From Bradysia coprophila (Eukaryota > Arthropoda > Insecta > Diptera > Sciaridae): DNA of 64,000 nt. A program made the position numbers and the translations under genes. The DNA lies in the NCBI RefSeq assembly GCF_014529535.1, contig NW_023503340.1, positions 310,001 to 374,000 of the forward strand, written 5' to 3'. A model generated the notes under the pieces. That model saw nothing but the letters and a program-made list of their open reading frames with translations, ran no database searches and was not told the origin of the DNA. Of this stretch, positions 11,144 through 21,828 are shown one piece after another. Position 1 is the stretch's first letter. Every line of letters starts with the position of its first letter.

Positions 11144-12388
11144 TTAAATCGATTTCATTTGTGCCATCAATTCATCCAGACTCACGTCAACGTTTGCATC
11201 GTCCGGGGTATGTTCCTTCGTTTGCGGAGCAGCATCGAATGCGAATTTCAAACCGGTTTCCAATGCTTGCGGTGCTGCGCTACTACTACTACTACTAGTA
11301 TCATCACACGAAACCAATTCGATTCCATACAAATTATCATCATGTAACGGGGTATCGTCCTCGACGACGGTCACTTCTTGTAGCACTTTCGGTTTGCTGT
11401 TGAATTCTGTCTGTCTTTCTAAGCAATACCGATCGTTGCATTGTGTATTCGGTCGCAAAGTCATTTTCGGAAAGAAATCGATCAGTGCGTTGTAGCCTAA
11501 GTAGTTGGACACTTCGCCGAAGTTCAATAGGAATTTCAAAGTATTCTGAACCAACATTCCAGCTACGATCCCCATGGTAGTTGGTAAACTAGCCGCACAC
11601 ACACCTTCCCGTTTCAATGTTTTTTCATCTATATTTTCAGCTACTACTAATGGTGGCGCACAAGCAAAACACGCTGTTTCGCCCGGTTTCAGTAACTGTA
11701 TGTGACCGGAAACTGCATTCTCGCTAACACCACTCTCGAACCAATTGATATTTAGCTCATTGCAGGCCGTGTTTATTGTCATTCGAGCCTCAAAATTATC
11801 CACACAGCTCAATACCAAATCGACGGGACCGTTGCCGTCTATACCGCCCGTATTGATAGCGTCTAAGAATTTGCTAAACGACTCCATGGTCGTGATGTTG
11901 TAATTATTTGTCAAAATCTGCACATCCGGATTGATGAAGTTCAGCGTCTTCGCGGCCGCTTCGACCTTTGAGAGTCCAGCCTGGTCTGGTGTGAAGAATA
12001 AACGATTCATATTGGCCAATTCCACTTTGTCATAGTCGAACAGAATCAATTTTCCGATTCCACAACGAGTTAACATATCAGCGGTTACGCTGCCAACGCC
12101 GCCCACACCAACAACAGCTACACTCTTCGTGCGAATACGTTCGTACTCCTGGACAATACCCATTCGTTGCAAGGCCTAAAATTGAATGACATCCCTTTGT
12201 TGTACAATTAAAGTTTGGTAAACAAAAACATGCCTGTCGGAACTAACCATAAGTCGACTGTATGGATTTGAATCAACCACTTCTGATGACATTTTCTCGA
12301 TTTTGTCACGTCCACCAGAACTTTTATACTTTTGTAGCTCATTTTTGAGCTCAATTATTTGAGCCTGTAGATCACTAATTTCGCTCAT
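11144..12388 (-). CDS. Uba5: UBA5, UFM1-activating E1 enzyme
   Basis: Exons 12388-12248 and 12175-11144 join across a 72-bp GT-AG intron to give 390 residues (human UBA5 has 404). UBA5 adenylates UFM1 with ATP, forms a thioester on its own cysteine and passes UFM1 to UFC1 in the cytosol, feeding ufmylation of ER and ribosomal targets. Visible features: N-terminal helix; [19 protein letters not shown]; nucleotide loop GVGGVGS (residues 70-76); [16 protein letters not shown]; zinc cysteines at 216, 219, 293 and 298 (CFAC, CNDRYC); catalytic Cys240 in [15 protein letters not shown]; the UFM1/LC3-interacting motif as YGIELV (330-335, Trp replaced by Tyr relative to the human protein); and the UFC1-binding tail [13 protein letters not shown] serine run precedes the tail. 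An in-frame upstream ATG (12415) exists, but MSEISDL fits family starts better. Apparently intact. Confidence 0.97.
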
Positions 12389-12631
12389 TTTCACTAACAA
12401 GGTATGATACACCAAAAACCGACCGTAGTCGTTCGTCTATATCGAATTCTATGAAAATAACAAAATGTTCCAGTGACGCGTAGTGATATACGTGTCAAAA
12501 AGTCTTATGAAAGAAATTGATGACAGAAACAGAAATTGAAGGTAATAGATTTCACAGAGTAACAGAATAAATTTTAAGTCATCGAGGGAAGTGCGGACAG
12601 GTTTTTAAGAAAAACCAACCTGACTTTGTAA

Positions 12632-13040
12632 ATCGACCAATGGTACAAAACTTTATTTTACCTGGAAGCCAGACTAACTCCAGGGGCGGCGTTATCTAAT
12701 ATGCAGAACAATCACCAAAACAAACAAACAAACAGAGCACAATTACTCTTCCCTTTCCCATGGATCGCGTGAAGCGAAAGTGGAGATAAAATGCTGTTTC
12801 GACCTCCGGAACCAGTGGCATATTAGATAACGCCACCCCTGGAGTTAATCTGGCTTCCAGGTAAAATAAAGTTTTGTACCATTGGTCGATTACAATAAAG
12901 TTTTGTACCATTGGTCGATTACAATAAAGTTTTGTACCATTGGTCGATTACAATTGTTCTGCATATTAGATAACGCCACCCCTGGAGTTAGTCTGGCTTC
13001 CAGGTAAAATAAAGTTTTTTACCATTGGTCGATTACAATA
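12632..13040. repeat. Inverted repeat with tandem extra ends
   Basis: The left arm 12632-12710 (CGACCAATGGTACAAAACTT, CTGGAAGCCAGACTAACTCC) pairs with 12818-12895. The terminal 27-bp part (AAAGTTTTGTACCATTGGTC) is then repeated in tandem at 12896-12950, and a further complete copy of the right arm follows at 12955-13040. MITE-like with a partial duplication, ~250 bp upstream of the Uba5 start. Confidence 0.8.
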
Positions 13041-13680
13041 AAATTAAGATTGGCTCACCTAGTTTGTGTATATTACGTAGGTGCAAGCACGGGGTTTCAG
13101 GGGGTTTCGAACATTTAGTTTTTTCATGTTGCAGATATTGCAGTGTCAAATTCTGTCCAAGATGTGACATATTTGCAAGGTATTGGCCTTTTTCACAAAG
13201 TATAATCAGCGTAACCTTCGTAAAAAGAATCTTGAATCTGACAAGAGCACGTGTGCCAACGTGTAAAAAACAAATGTTCAAAACCCCCTGCTGAACCGTG
13301 GCGATCCTCTTGTCAAACGGACAGTACATAAACAAATTCCATCATTTATAACGAAGCTTAAGTGGCTAGATTGGATAGGGCGCTAATATAAAAGCTCATT
13401 TTAAGCTAACAGCAAGGATATCATCACCATTATGATAATTTGAATGGTGGACATAATGTCGAATTTGCGTGACATTGACACGCAACAGCACTGCTCCTAG
13501 CATGAACATAAAAAATATTCGGAGGCTGATGAAATGACAGTAGGCACTGTGTTTCCTTTGTAAATATAAATAACTTGTACTACTTAAGACATACAAACAA
13601 TCCTAAGCGGTAGCTCTTATCGCTTATAAGCCTCCATCATGCTAGGAGCAGTGTAATGGTTTAGCTATCATTGAAATATT
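13041..13680. other. Gene-free stretch with a short inverted repeat
   Basis: No supported gene. CACTGCTCCTAGCATGA near 13490 is inverted near 13640 (TCATGCTAGGAGCAGTG), and the motif also occurs inside the repeat at 6066-6113. Confidence 0.45.
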
Positions 13681-13918
13681 CAAGGTTCTGAAAGAACAGA
13701 CTAAGACAACTCTGAGTTGAAGGCGGTGACACACAATTGCGTCAACGGCTGCGAAGTTTATGTGTAAAATGGAACTTAACAAAAACAAAATTCTGAATTT
13801 TTGAGAAAAATATTTTCTTCAAGTTGATTTCTCACACTATCTATCTGTTTATAAAATTTGGTGTCACCCGCCTTCGTGGTTGTCTTAACCTGTTCTTTCA
13901 GAACTTTGGAAAAATTAG
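13681..13918. mobile_element. hAT-type MITE, family M1, copy 1
   Basis: 238 bp with inverted ends CAAGGTTCTGAAAGAACAG and CTGTTCTTTCAGAACTTTG. Flanking 8-mers GAAATATT (13673-13680) and GAAAAATT (13919-13926) match at 7 of 8 positions, a decayed 8-bp target duplication. Subterminal GTGTCACCCGCCTTCGTGG is also inverted. Two further copies at 34174-34436 and 45611-45796 have perfect 8-bp duplications. No transposase. Confidence 0.85.
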
Positions 13919-14139
13919 CGTCATTGAAATTTGCTTGAGCTGTTTGTGAGCTGCTCCACTCATACAACCTGACACTCGAAGTCGTACGGGTCTGTGAAAA
14001 TTCTTGTAGTGCTTATTGTTTATTCACGTTTCTAATTGATACCAAAATAATTGCTAAATAAGTTTATCATTTTATGTTGACAACAATTTTATTCGTAGAC
14101 AATATCACAAAAATTAGACAAATAGTTATTTATTAATCA

Positions 14140-15200
14140 TGGCGCCATGTTAGTAAGGCGCCGTGACGCAAGTCCCAACCTACTAAAAAAATAGAATTTT
14201 TATTTCGGGGGTACTGAGCATAATAATAAATTTTGTAACGACGATCTCCATTGGATTGATCAATATGCTGTGTAATTTAAGCAACTTATGTTATGTAATC
14301 AACACCTTTTATGTTAAATAAATGTTTCTCTCGAACTGTTTTGACTTTGCCCTCTTTGCTCCTACTACCCCCAAATTATTTTATTCGTAATTTGGGCGAC
14401 CATACGAGTTCAACTAGCTATCAAACGTCAAAATCTGTTCAGATTTTGCCGAGATATTAAATTTCAAAACTTGGAAATTTGTGTGAAGAAAGGGATTTTC
14501 ATACGTTTTCGAATTAATGAGTTTTACCGGTTTTACCTTGTGAGTTTGTACCTTTTTAACGGTAAAACTTTTGAATAGCTCAGTGGATTTGGCTATCAAG
14601 GTATGTGAAAGACGTAATTCACGCCATAAGTGCGGTCGAAATTCAAAATGGAAAGTGCGGAGGCCTTTCTAACGTAGCGTAATTTTCATACAAGGAAGCG
14701 TTCAATTTTTCATCGAAACGTTCACTTAAAATTCAAATTACAGCGTGAATTCTAAAAAACTAATTTGTTCTTAATTTTGGAGCTATAAGCGTTTTGAGCT
14801 AATGAACTATGTGACCCATAACTCGGAAAACATGGTAGGTAGAAAGTTCGTAGTCGACACGTGTTTCAGGGTTTTTCGCAAATGTCGTCATATGTCTTTC
14901 GGCTGATCGAAAATATTGACAAAAGAACTGAAATCAGTCAAAAACCACTTACAGTGGAAGTGTGACGCAATTCGCTTTATACACTTACAAAAGAACGGAT
15001 ATCGGTGGGAGTGAGCCTGTACGCAAAAGTTGTATTAACAAAAAATTTACCCAAAAATTTTTAGAAAGGCAATTAACCTGAAAAAAAAACAAGTGGCAGA
15101 TGTTGGATGAAACTGATAAAGGAAATTGTTGAAATAGGTTACAAATATGTCCTGAAAAAATGGAATTCAAACGGAAGAAAGGTGAATCATCTGCCAAAGC
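14140..15200 (+). repeat. Diverged dispersed repeat R2, copy 1
   Basis: It shares ordered blocks with 34103-35165: GCCATGTTAGTAAGGCGC and CGCAAGTCC at the left; AAACTTTTGA and GGTGGATTCGGCT-like blocks; CGGAAAACATGGTAGGTAG in the middle; AAAGAACTGA and AAAATCACT near the right. The copies are strongly diverged and gapped. No reading frame survives and the class is unknown. Confidence 0.5.
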
Positions 15201-15399
15201 TGTTAACTCAAACCAATGAACTTTTAGCTAGCTAAAAAATAGCTGACAAAGTCTGTTATTTTACTGATCCATAAAATGTATTCCGTCGCGTAATTAGTAC
15301 ATGAAAATTGCAGTCGAACTAATTAATCACAATGGAACAATTATTTGTGGCATTAAAACGATATAGAGTATTGCTCGGAATTTTCGCACAATTTTCAGC

Positions 15400-15437
15400 T
15401 ATAAAAGTGGAAATTAGAAAGAACATTGTGTCAGTAC
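15400..15437 (+). promoter_or_regulatory. TATA box and initiator of the serine protease gene
   Basis: TATAAAAG at 15400-15407 lies 33 bp before the A of TCAGTACG (15431-15438), an arthropod initiator. This is the expected spacing, and the site lies 16 bp before the start ATG (15449), giving a very short 5' UTR. It is the cleanest core promoter in the window and fits strong regulated expression of a secreted digestive-type protease. Confidence 0.75.
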
Positions 15438-15448
15438 GAGTTGTAACA

Positions 15449-16599
15449 ATGAAAGCAAAACTTTTCTTTTTGACATTATCTTTGATTGTACTACTACATG
15501 GCTTAGTACAGTCCGACAAAAGAATTTATGGCGGCTACAGAGTCGACATAACAGAAGCACCGTATATGGTTTCCATTATCATACTTATCGAAACATATAA
15601 CAATGGAACATCTAAAGTACACGAATGTGGTGGCTCAATCTTGAAACAAAATTTAATTTTAACCGCTGCTCATTGTGAATAAACGAAAATTAGAGTGATG
15701 GTGAAGTACAATTCATTTTTTTTTTAAATAGGTAATGTAGACGAAAGTACCAGAGAACCGTACAGTGCGGAGCGATTTTACGTTAATGTGGGAACAAACC
15801 GAAATGACTTGAAAGGAGGTACTGTTCATAGGGTCAAGACTGTGTTCGTTCATCCGAAATTTAGAAACGGCGATGAAAATTATCGCTTCCACGACATTGG
15901 CTTACTTCAGTTAAAGGACGATATCACATTGAACGATAAGTCTCAACTTGTCAAGCTCGCTCGTCGCGGTGATAAACCTAAAATTGGCGCTGACTGCACT
16001 ATTACTGGATATGGAAAAAATCCAGATCACCCAGGCAACAAGTTTTTGTACCAAGTTCATTTGAATGTAATAACCGCGGAACAGTGCGTTGATGAATTGG
16101 CTAGTGGAACAGTTGAAGAAGTTGAGAAACACAATATTTGTGTGAAAGCAGAGGGTAAAAACCAATGCCGTGGAGATTCAGGAGGTATTTTTCATTTCTC
16201 GTAGAGTTGAACTTGAAACGTGGCAGTTAAATACAGCGCAGTTGGCAATGTTGTTTTAAAATCGTTAGATACCATAAATGTTGGTTCGAAAAAGGTTTCG
16301 TATAAGCTTGCCACCGCTTGAGTATGACTCTTCGGAGTAATCAAACAACTAACTTTTTGATTTTGTTAACAAAAAAAATTATCGTAGGTCCAGTACACGA
16401 CGTATCTACAAATCGTCAAGTTGGAATCGTTTCCTATGGTGCCGAAGATTGTACCAGCGATTCGCCTAGTGTTGACACGAGAGTGACAGACAATTTGGAT
16501 TACATAGAGAAAGTCATAAGACATACACGCGGCGGTGGGAATGCAGGAGTCAGTCCCATGGCACCTGGTACCAATTTCTTGGCATGGCCACGTACATAA
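15449..16599 (+). CDS. Secreted S1-family serine protease (chymotrypsin fold)
   Basis: Three exons (15449-15674, 15732-16184, 16388-16599) join in frame to 296 residues. ATG 15449 is preferred over an in-frame ATG at 15332 because it starts a signal peptide (MKAKLFFLTLSLIVLLHGL) and lies just after the promoter. Activation site KR/IYGG near residue 25; triad His75 in TAAHC (the codon after it spans intron 1), Asp130 in HDIGLL, Ser225 in CRGDSGG (intron 2 splits the GG). The residue six before Ser225, which sets trypsin specificity as Asp, is Asn (sequence KNQCRGDSGG), so simple Arg/Lys cleavage is unlikely. C-terminal SYGAEDC and a 30-residue glycine/proline-rich tail follow the last helix. 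No clip or other extra domain. The substrate is unknown; a digestive or cascade role is inferred. Confidence 0.93.
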
Positions 16600-17190
16600 T
16601 TTTCCGATTTATTTATTTTTTTAATCTAAATACTGTGTTTGTATAGGCTTGTTATGACCAAGTAAAGATATTTTGAGCAAAAGTAAACAATTTTTGTCTT
16701 CTTCAGGGTCGAAGCCGTACAGTCTTTGAAGTCGGGTGGAGTGCAACAGATTTTACTCAACAAAAATGTCCTAATTCTGCGAAATTTTGTTTTGTCTTTT
16801 TGTTTATCGACGCAAATCAGCCATCGGCCGCGTAGTGTACTAACAAATCCCATTTCATAATAACTTATTTGTTTCGGTTAGTATTATTAAAATCAACTGC
16901 AATAGGTTTTTCAATGCAACGGTTAAGCCACAGCACTGCTGTGGTTAAGCCGAACAAAATGAACCGATATCATCCATAGAACCATACCCACAATCTATTT
17001 TTCTTTGTTATTTTGACAATTGCGTTGTTAATAGTGTTAAGGTTAAGGCTCTATGGATGACGGTTTGACATGTCACTTCACCTTGGAGCAAACCTATACT
17101 CGGTAAAGTAATTCCAAGTTTGTGTGAGCTGAGCGTTTTCATTTCAAATCAGTTCAGTCCCGAAATAAGATCAATGAGGTACATGTCGCT
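16600..17190. other. Intergenic DNA with a small palindrome
   Basis: No gene seen. A 17-bp palindrome CCACAGCACTGCTGTGG lies at 16928-16944. Around it AACCGATATCATCCATAGA (16962) is inverted as TCTATGGATGACGGTT (near 17050), suggesting a small inverted-repeat element. Confidence 0.45.
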
Positions 17191-17897
17191 GGCACCGCCA
17201 CCATTTAGGGCTGTGTCGAGTTATGGCTCATTTTAAAGGGCTCGTTTAGGGCTGACAAATAAAACCGGTCCCGAGTTTAGGGCAGTCGATTTATGTGAGT
17301 TATACCGTTTTGAAGTTTTCAAGCATGTCACTTAAGTGTTTTGTCATAAACTGAATAGGTTTTTGACTTTCCACTCAATCTATGATTTGGGGCTAGTTTA
17401 GGGCTGACGATTGAAACCGGTCCCGAGTTTAGGGCTGCTCAAATACCATAGTTATTCAATTTTTTCTCGAAAAAACATGTCATATTGGCAGTTTTGGATG
17501 TTATTCATAGTGTTCCTAGTTGAAAGTATGTATTAACGTTTTGGGCTAGTTTAGGGCTGACAATTGAAGCCAATCCTGAGTTTACGGCTGCTATCCCGCC
17601 AATGATATTCAGCTTTCTCTAAACACAAACATGTCATATTAGCTCTTTCAACGATATTCAAAAAGCGTCTGACTAAAATTATAGTCTATCGTTTAGGGCT
17701 CTATCTTAAGGCTGAATGAATCGTGAGTTGGAAGCCGAAAGAATTGGGGTTAAGGGACCAACGTTGAGGCGAAACAACACGATCAGGAAGCCCAAGAATA
17801 GAACGATCCCAGAATTCTTATTAGCTACTAGGTTAAGCTTTTCAACGACGTCCTTTAAAAGACGTCAATAACCTTTTGCTCAGATAGGTTCAAAAGA

Positions 17898-18710
17898 ATG
17901 GGCAAAGCTTTATGGAAAAGAATGTTCAAAAAGAGTAACACTACCCCGTCGGGCACTGTGCACTTTGATAGGCACTGTGGTCCCGGTACGTGCAGAAATG
18001 CGCGGGTCAGAGCTCGGGGATTACCGGGGGCGAGCAAAGTAAAGCTTTCATACTCACCAACCCGCAGTAGCAAGCGTGGTGTTTTAATGCTAAAAACCTT
18101 CAAACGAAGCCACAACGAATTATACATTGCCACATATAATGCCAGAACATTGTCGTCAAGACAAAAAATGCAAGAAATGGAAGAAGAGCTAGAAAAGATA
18201 AAATGGGATGTTGTGGGAGTGAGCGAAGTGAGAAAACCTGGAGAGGAATGCCTGAAATTACAATCAGGGCATACATTCTTCTACCGAGGAAGTGATAGTC
18301 AGATGCTGATGCACGGTGTCGGATTGTTCATAAACAAGCGGTGGTCGGATCGCATAACTCACACGAAAAGCATATCCGATCGAGTGATATACGTAAGCCT
18401 GAAGATAAATAACAGATACAGTGTCAAATTAATTCAGGTTTACGCACCCACGTCCACCCATGATGACGAAGAAGTAGAAAGATTCTATGAAGATGTCGAG
18501 AAAGCTCTGGACGAAAACCCATCACATTACCAATATCTCATCGGTGATTTCAATGCGAAGCTGGGAAAACGAGAAGAAGACTCCGAAGTTTCTATTGGCA
18601 GTTTTAGCAACGACCAAAGAAATGAGCGTGGAAATGTTTTACTCAACTTCCTACAGCAACACAATTTGTACGCAATGAATTCATTTTTTTGCAGGAAAGC
18701 CTCAACGTAA
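17898..18710 (+). CDS. LINE apurinic-type endonuclease domain
   Basis: 270 codons, the N-terminal part of the RTE-like polyprotein. After a basic leader of ~75 residues come the endonuclease motifs: IATYNARTL, VGVSEVRKPG (metal-binding Glu), YRGSD, IQVYAPTS and LIGDFNAKLG. The last motif (SDHRMV) lies after the frame break, at 18826-18843. The domain nicks target DNA to prime reverse transcription. The frame ends prematurely because a run of seven T at 18686-18692 is one base out of phase with the downstream frame, so this copy probably makes no full polyprotein. Confidence 0.9.
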   Translation: MGKALWKRMFKKSNTTPSGTVHFDRHCGPGTCRNARVRARGLPGASKVKLSYSPTRSSKRGVLMLKTFKRSHNELYIATYNARTLSSRQKMQEMEEELEKIKWDVVGVSEVRKPGEECLKLQSGHTFFYRGSDSQMLMHGVGLFINKRWSDRITHTKSISDRVIYVSLKINNRYSVKLIQVYAPTSTHDDEEVERFYEDVEKALDENPSHYQYLIGDFNAKLGKREEDSEVSIGSFSNDQRNERGNVLLNFLQQHNLYAMNSFFCRKAST

Positions 18711-18834
18711 ATGGACTTGGGCTAGTGCAGATGGTGTAACGAAAAATGAGATCGATTACATCATAACTGGCTGTAAGTCAACCGTTAAGAACGTTACGGT
18801 CCTAAACAATTTTTCAACAGGTAGTGATCACCGA

Positions 18835-20955
18835 ATGGTTCGTGCAAGAGTCACGTTAAATACCAGATTTCAAAGATCACAACTAGTTCAAAAAAGTGAA
18901 AGGATTGACGTACAACGGCTTTACACACAAAATGAAGAATTTGCTACGAAAATGACTGCCGAATTAGATAACGTCAACAATCAATGTGAAACATTGAACG
19001 AATTGAATACCAAAATCGTCGATACAATAATGGGTTTCATGAAATCCAAATGCAAATCCGTCCAAGGGAAAGAATCAAAACTCAGCAGAGAAACATTAGA
19101 CCTGATCGCAAGCAGAGCAGAGTTGGTAAAAAACGGAGGACGAGATTCGGTGGAATACCGGAACTTGTCTAAAAGTATCAACAAAGCAAGGAGATCAGAT
19201 GAAAGAAAATATAATGTCCAATTGGCTCAAAACATAATTGAAGCTAACTGCAATATGAAAGTCCTACGGAGAAAAATGACAAACGCCAAAAAAGAAATCT
19301 TCAAATTACGAGACAAAACAGGAACGATCCAAACGGATCGAAATGCGATATTAAATATTGCAACAGAATTTTATGAGAATTTGTTTTCTTCAGCAAGACA
19401 GAGTCCAACGGAAGAAACCGAAGATAGACCAATAATAAGAAACGTGGGATCGGAGGATATGCCCGACATAACTGTTGATGAAGTCAAGGCCGCAGTAGCC
19501 GAGATGAAAAACAAAAAGTCTCCAGGAGAAGATGGTGTTCCAGTGGAAGCCATTAAACTAGGTGGAGACTCCTTATTAAAGGCAATCACGGCTTTTTTTA
19601 ATCAATGTCTCCAATGGGAAGAAGTACCAGAAGCTTGGGAAAATGCGGTAATTACATTGCTGCATAAAAAAGGAGACATAACAAAGCTGGAAAATTACCG
19701 ACCCATAAGCCTATTGTCAACACTCTACAAGTTGTTTATGAAAATCATTACGAAGAGGAACACTAACAAGTTCGACTTCTACCAACCTGTTGAACAAGCT
19801 GCTTTCAGATCTGGTTTCAGCACAAACGACCATTTGCAAGTGATGAGAACGCTTATTGAGAAGTGTCGTGAATACAACATCGACATAGTCTTGCTATTCA
19901 TAGACTTCGAAAAAGCTTTCGATTCAGTGGAAACATGGTCGATATTGGACGCATTAGACGAATGTAGAGTAGACTCAAGGTACTCCAACACAATTCGATA
20001 TGTGTACAAAAATGCTACTTCATGTATAAAACTTCATAAGAGCACGGAGAAATTCAGAATTGGCCGAGGTGTAAGGCAGGGTGACACCATTTCACCGAAA
20101 TTATTCACGGCGATTCTGCAGAGTGTTTTTAGGAAGTTAAACTGGAGTAAAATGGGAATAAATATAAATGGAGAGTACCTGAGCAATCTCCGCTTCGCTG
20201 ATGACATAGTACCGATAGCAGCGAATCTAGGTCAGGCTCAGCTTATGCTACAACAGTTAAGTGAAGAGGCAAACAAAGTTGGCCTCAAGATGAACTTATC
20301 GAAAACAAAAGTCATGACCAACATCGGGGACGATAGAGAAATCAAAATTGGTGACACTGTCATTGAACGAGTCGACAGCTACGTATATCTAGGACATAAG
20401 CTGAAGTTAGGTCTGGACAACCAAACTGCAGAAATAAGACGTAGGATTGGTCTTGCATGGGCAGCGTTCGGAAAACTCAGACTAATTTTCAAAAGCAAAA
20501 TGAATAATAGTCTGAAACGCAAAGTTTTCGACACTTGTGTCCTTCCAGTGCTCACTTATGGAGCGGAAACGTTAACTTTAACGAAAGCATCCGAAGAAAA
20601 ATTGAGAGTGACACAAAGAGCCATGGAACGGAGTATGCTTGGAATAACACTCAGAGACAGAATGACGAATCAATGGATTCGACAACAAACCAGGGTCGTT
20701 GATGTCATGGAAAGAATAGCATCTCTGAAATGGAGCTGGGCGGGACATATTGCAAGAAGGACAGACGAACGTTGGACCAAAAAGATCATGAACTGGCGAC
20801 CATATAAAAGACGAGCTATAGGTAGACCACCAGAGAGATGGACAAACGGAATTAAGAATATTGCAGGTACAAACTGGCAGCAAATGGCAATGGATCGTAC
20901 GAAATGGAAAGAAGTTGGAGAGGCCTACATCCAGCAGTGGATAGAAACAGGCTGA
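18835..20955 (+). CDS. LINE reverse transcriptase (RTE-like)
   Basis: 706 codons from the first ATG in this frame; the open frame actually runs back to about 18693 and includes the last endonuclease motif, so the ATG is not a true start. RT motifs in order: NYRPISLLSTLYKLF, FIDFEKAFDSVE (catalytic Asp), GVRQGDTISPKLF, LRFADDIVPIA (the FADD catalytic box, Phe in place of Tyr), LNLSKTKVM-like and YVYLGHKL. A basic C-terminus with WAGHIARRTDERW follows. It copies the element's RNA at the nicked target. Stop at 20953-20955 is followed within 2 bp by the A/GAA-rich tail. Intact over the catalytic domain, so the family is young. Confidence 0.92.
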   Translation: MVRARVTLNTRFQRSQLVQKSERIDVQRLYTQNEEFATKMTAELDNVNNQCETLNELNTKIVDTIMGFMKSKCKSVQGKESKLSRETLDLIASRAELVKNGGRDSVEYRNLSKSINKARRSDERKYNVQLAQNIIEANCNMKVLRRKMTNAKKEIFKLRDKTGTIQTDRNAILNIATEFYENLFSSARQSPTEETEDRPIIRNVGSEDMPDITVDEVKAAVAEMKNKKSPGEDGVPVEAIKLGGDSLLKAITAFFNQCLQWEEVPEAWENAVITLLHKKGDITKLENYRPISLLSTLYKLFMKIITKRNTNKFDFYQPVEQAAFRSGFSTNDHLQVMRTLIEKCREYNIDIVLLFIDFEKAFDSVETWSILDALDECRVDSRYSNTIRYVYKNATSCIKLHKSTEKFRIGRGVRQGDTISPKLFTAILQSVFRKLNWSKMGININGEYLSNLRFADDIVPIAANLGQAQLMLQQLSEEANKVGLKMNLSKTKVMTNIGDDREIKIGDTVIERVDSYVYLGHKLKLGLDNQTAEIRRRIGLAWAAFGKLRLIFKSKMNNSLKRKVFDTCVLPVLTYGAETLTLTKASEEKLRVTQRAMERSMLGITLRDRMTNQWIRQQTRVVDVMERIASLKWSWAGHIARRTDERWTKKIMNWRPYKRRAIGRPPERWTNGIKNIAGTNWQQMAMDRTKWKEVGEAYIQQWIETG

Positions 20956-21184
20956 AAAAGAAGAAGAAGAAGAAGTTTAGGGCTCATTTAGGGCTGATGA
21001 TTGAAACCGGTCCAGAGTTTGGAGCCGCTCAGTGACCAAAGTTATCCGATGATTAAGAAAAAAAGCATGTCATAATGGGCGTTTTGTTGATATACAATGT
21101 GTTTCTTAATTAAATCATAGCTTCACGTTTAGGGCTCATTTAGGGCTGACAATTGAATCCGACCTTTGAACGAGCAAAGTTATT

Positions 21185-21825
21185 CGAGTTATCACCCATC
21201 AACTGTTCCATTGGAAATTTTCAAGATATCTGATGATCAGATTTCAAGTCTATGACGTGAATCCATCGTTGTCTCTGAGGTATTTTTCAACATTATTTCA
21301 AGAGCAACTACGGTATTTATTTTATTTGAACAGTTTCTCCTCTCGAAAACTAAGACCAAAGGCTTAGTCTTAAGTGCATTTTAGCATTGTTAGAACAATC
21401 ATACTCAATAAGAGATTCAATAACTTTATCTGATTTGTAGCGATAAACAAGCCTCTGCCCCTATCGCTTAATGCAACATTTTTATGGATCTTTTAATATG
21501 AGAGTATTACTTTCAGAGTAAACCACCTCTCTTAGTTTTTGATGGATTGCTAACCTAAATACATGACTGGTTCCAAATTTTAGGAATAAACTAGCTCAAA
21601 ATTGTTGATCAGTTGAAAATTAAAAATATTCTTCAGATATGCTAGAGCCCTCACAGTCCCTCTATCCTTTATCTCTACGGCTAGATTAGAACACAATACT
21701 ACCAAGTCGTAACTTATTAGATATGGAATAACTTCATCCGCTAAGCGACACAAATTCGTTCTGTAGTTCCAGAAATACTAGAACAATCATAACTTAGTTT
21801 ATGTCAAAGTTTTAAGAGTCATATC
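21185..21825. other. Gene-free AT-rich stretch
   Basis: No supported gene, repeat boundary or RNA gene was recognised between the satellite remnant and repeat R1 copy B. Confidence 0.45.
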
Positions 21826-21828
21826 GCC

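Larger units (their letters stand above)
17701..20974 (+). mobile_element. Full-length RTE-like non-LTR retrotransposon
   Basis: 3,274 bp flanked by GTTTAGGGCT on both sides (17691-17700, 20975-20984). This is a target duplication, though the decamer is native to the host satellite. It has a ~200-bp 5' leader, an endonuclease frame (17898-18710) and a reverse-transcriptase frame (to 20955), and ends almost directly after the stop in a (GAA)n tail, as RTE-clade LINEs do. One frameshift at 18686-18692 separates the two frames. A near-identical truncated copy lies at 48491-49503 on the other strand. Confidence 0.9.
17191..21180 (+). repeat. ~151-bp satellite array split by a LINE
   Basis: Units carry TTTAGGGCTGACAATTGAAA, CCGGTCCCGAGTTTAGGGCT and CATGTCATATTGG. 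The CATGTCA motif recurs at about 17325, 17477 and 17628, and again after the LINE at 21066; the GTTTAGGGCTCATTT boundary at 20975 and 21127 is 152 bp apart. The array reads continuously across the LINE if 17701-20974 is removed. Units are diverged and the array is small (about five units). Confidence 0.8.

Noticed and set aside
20578-20883. 101-codon minus-strand frame (also plus strand 48587-48892)
   Set aside because: It is the antisense of the LINE reverse transcriptase in both copies, a shadow frame.
20945-20974. Independent GAA microsatellite
   Set aside because: It is the LINE 3' tail; the same tail is found at the end of the second copy (48490-48513).
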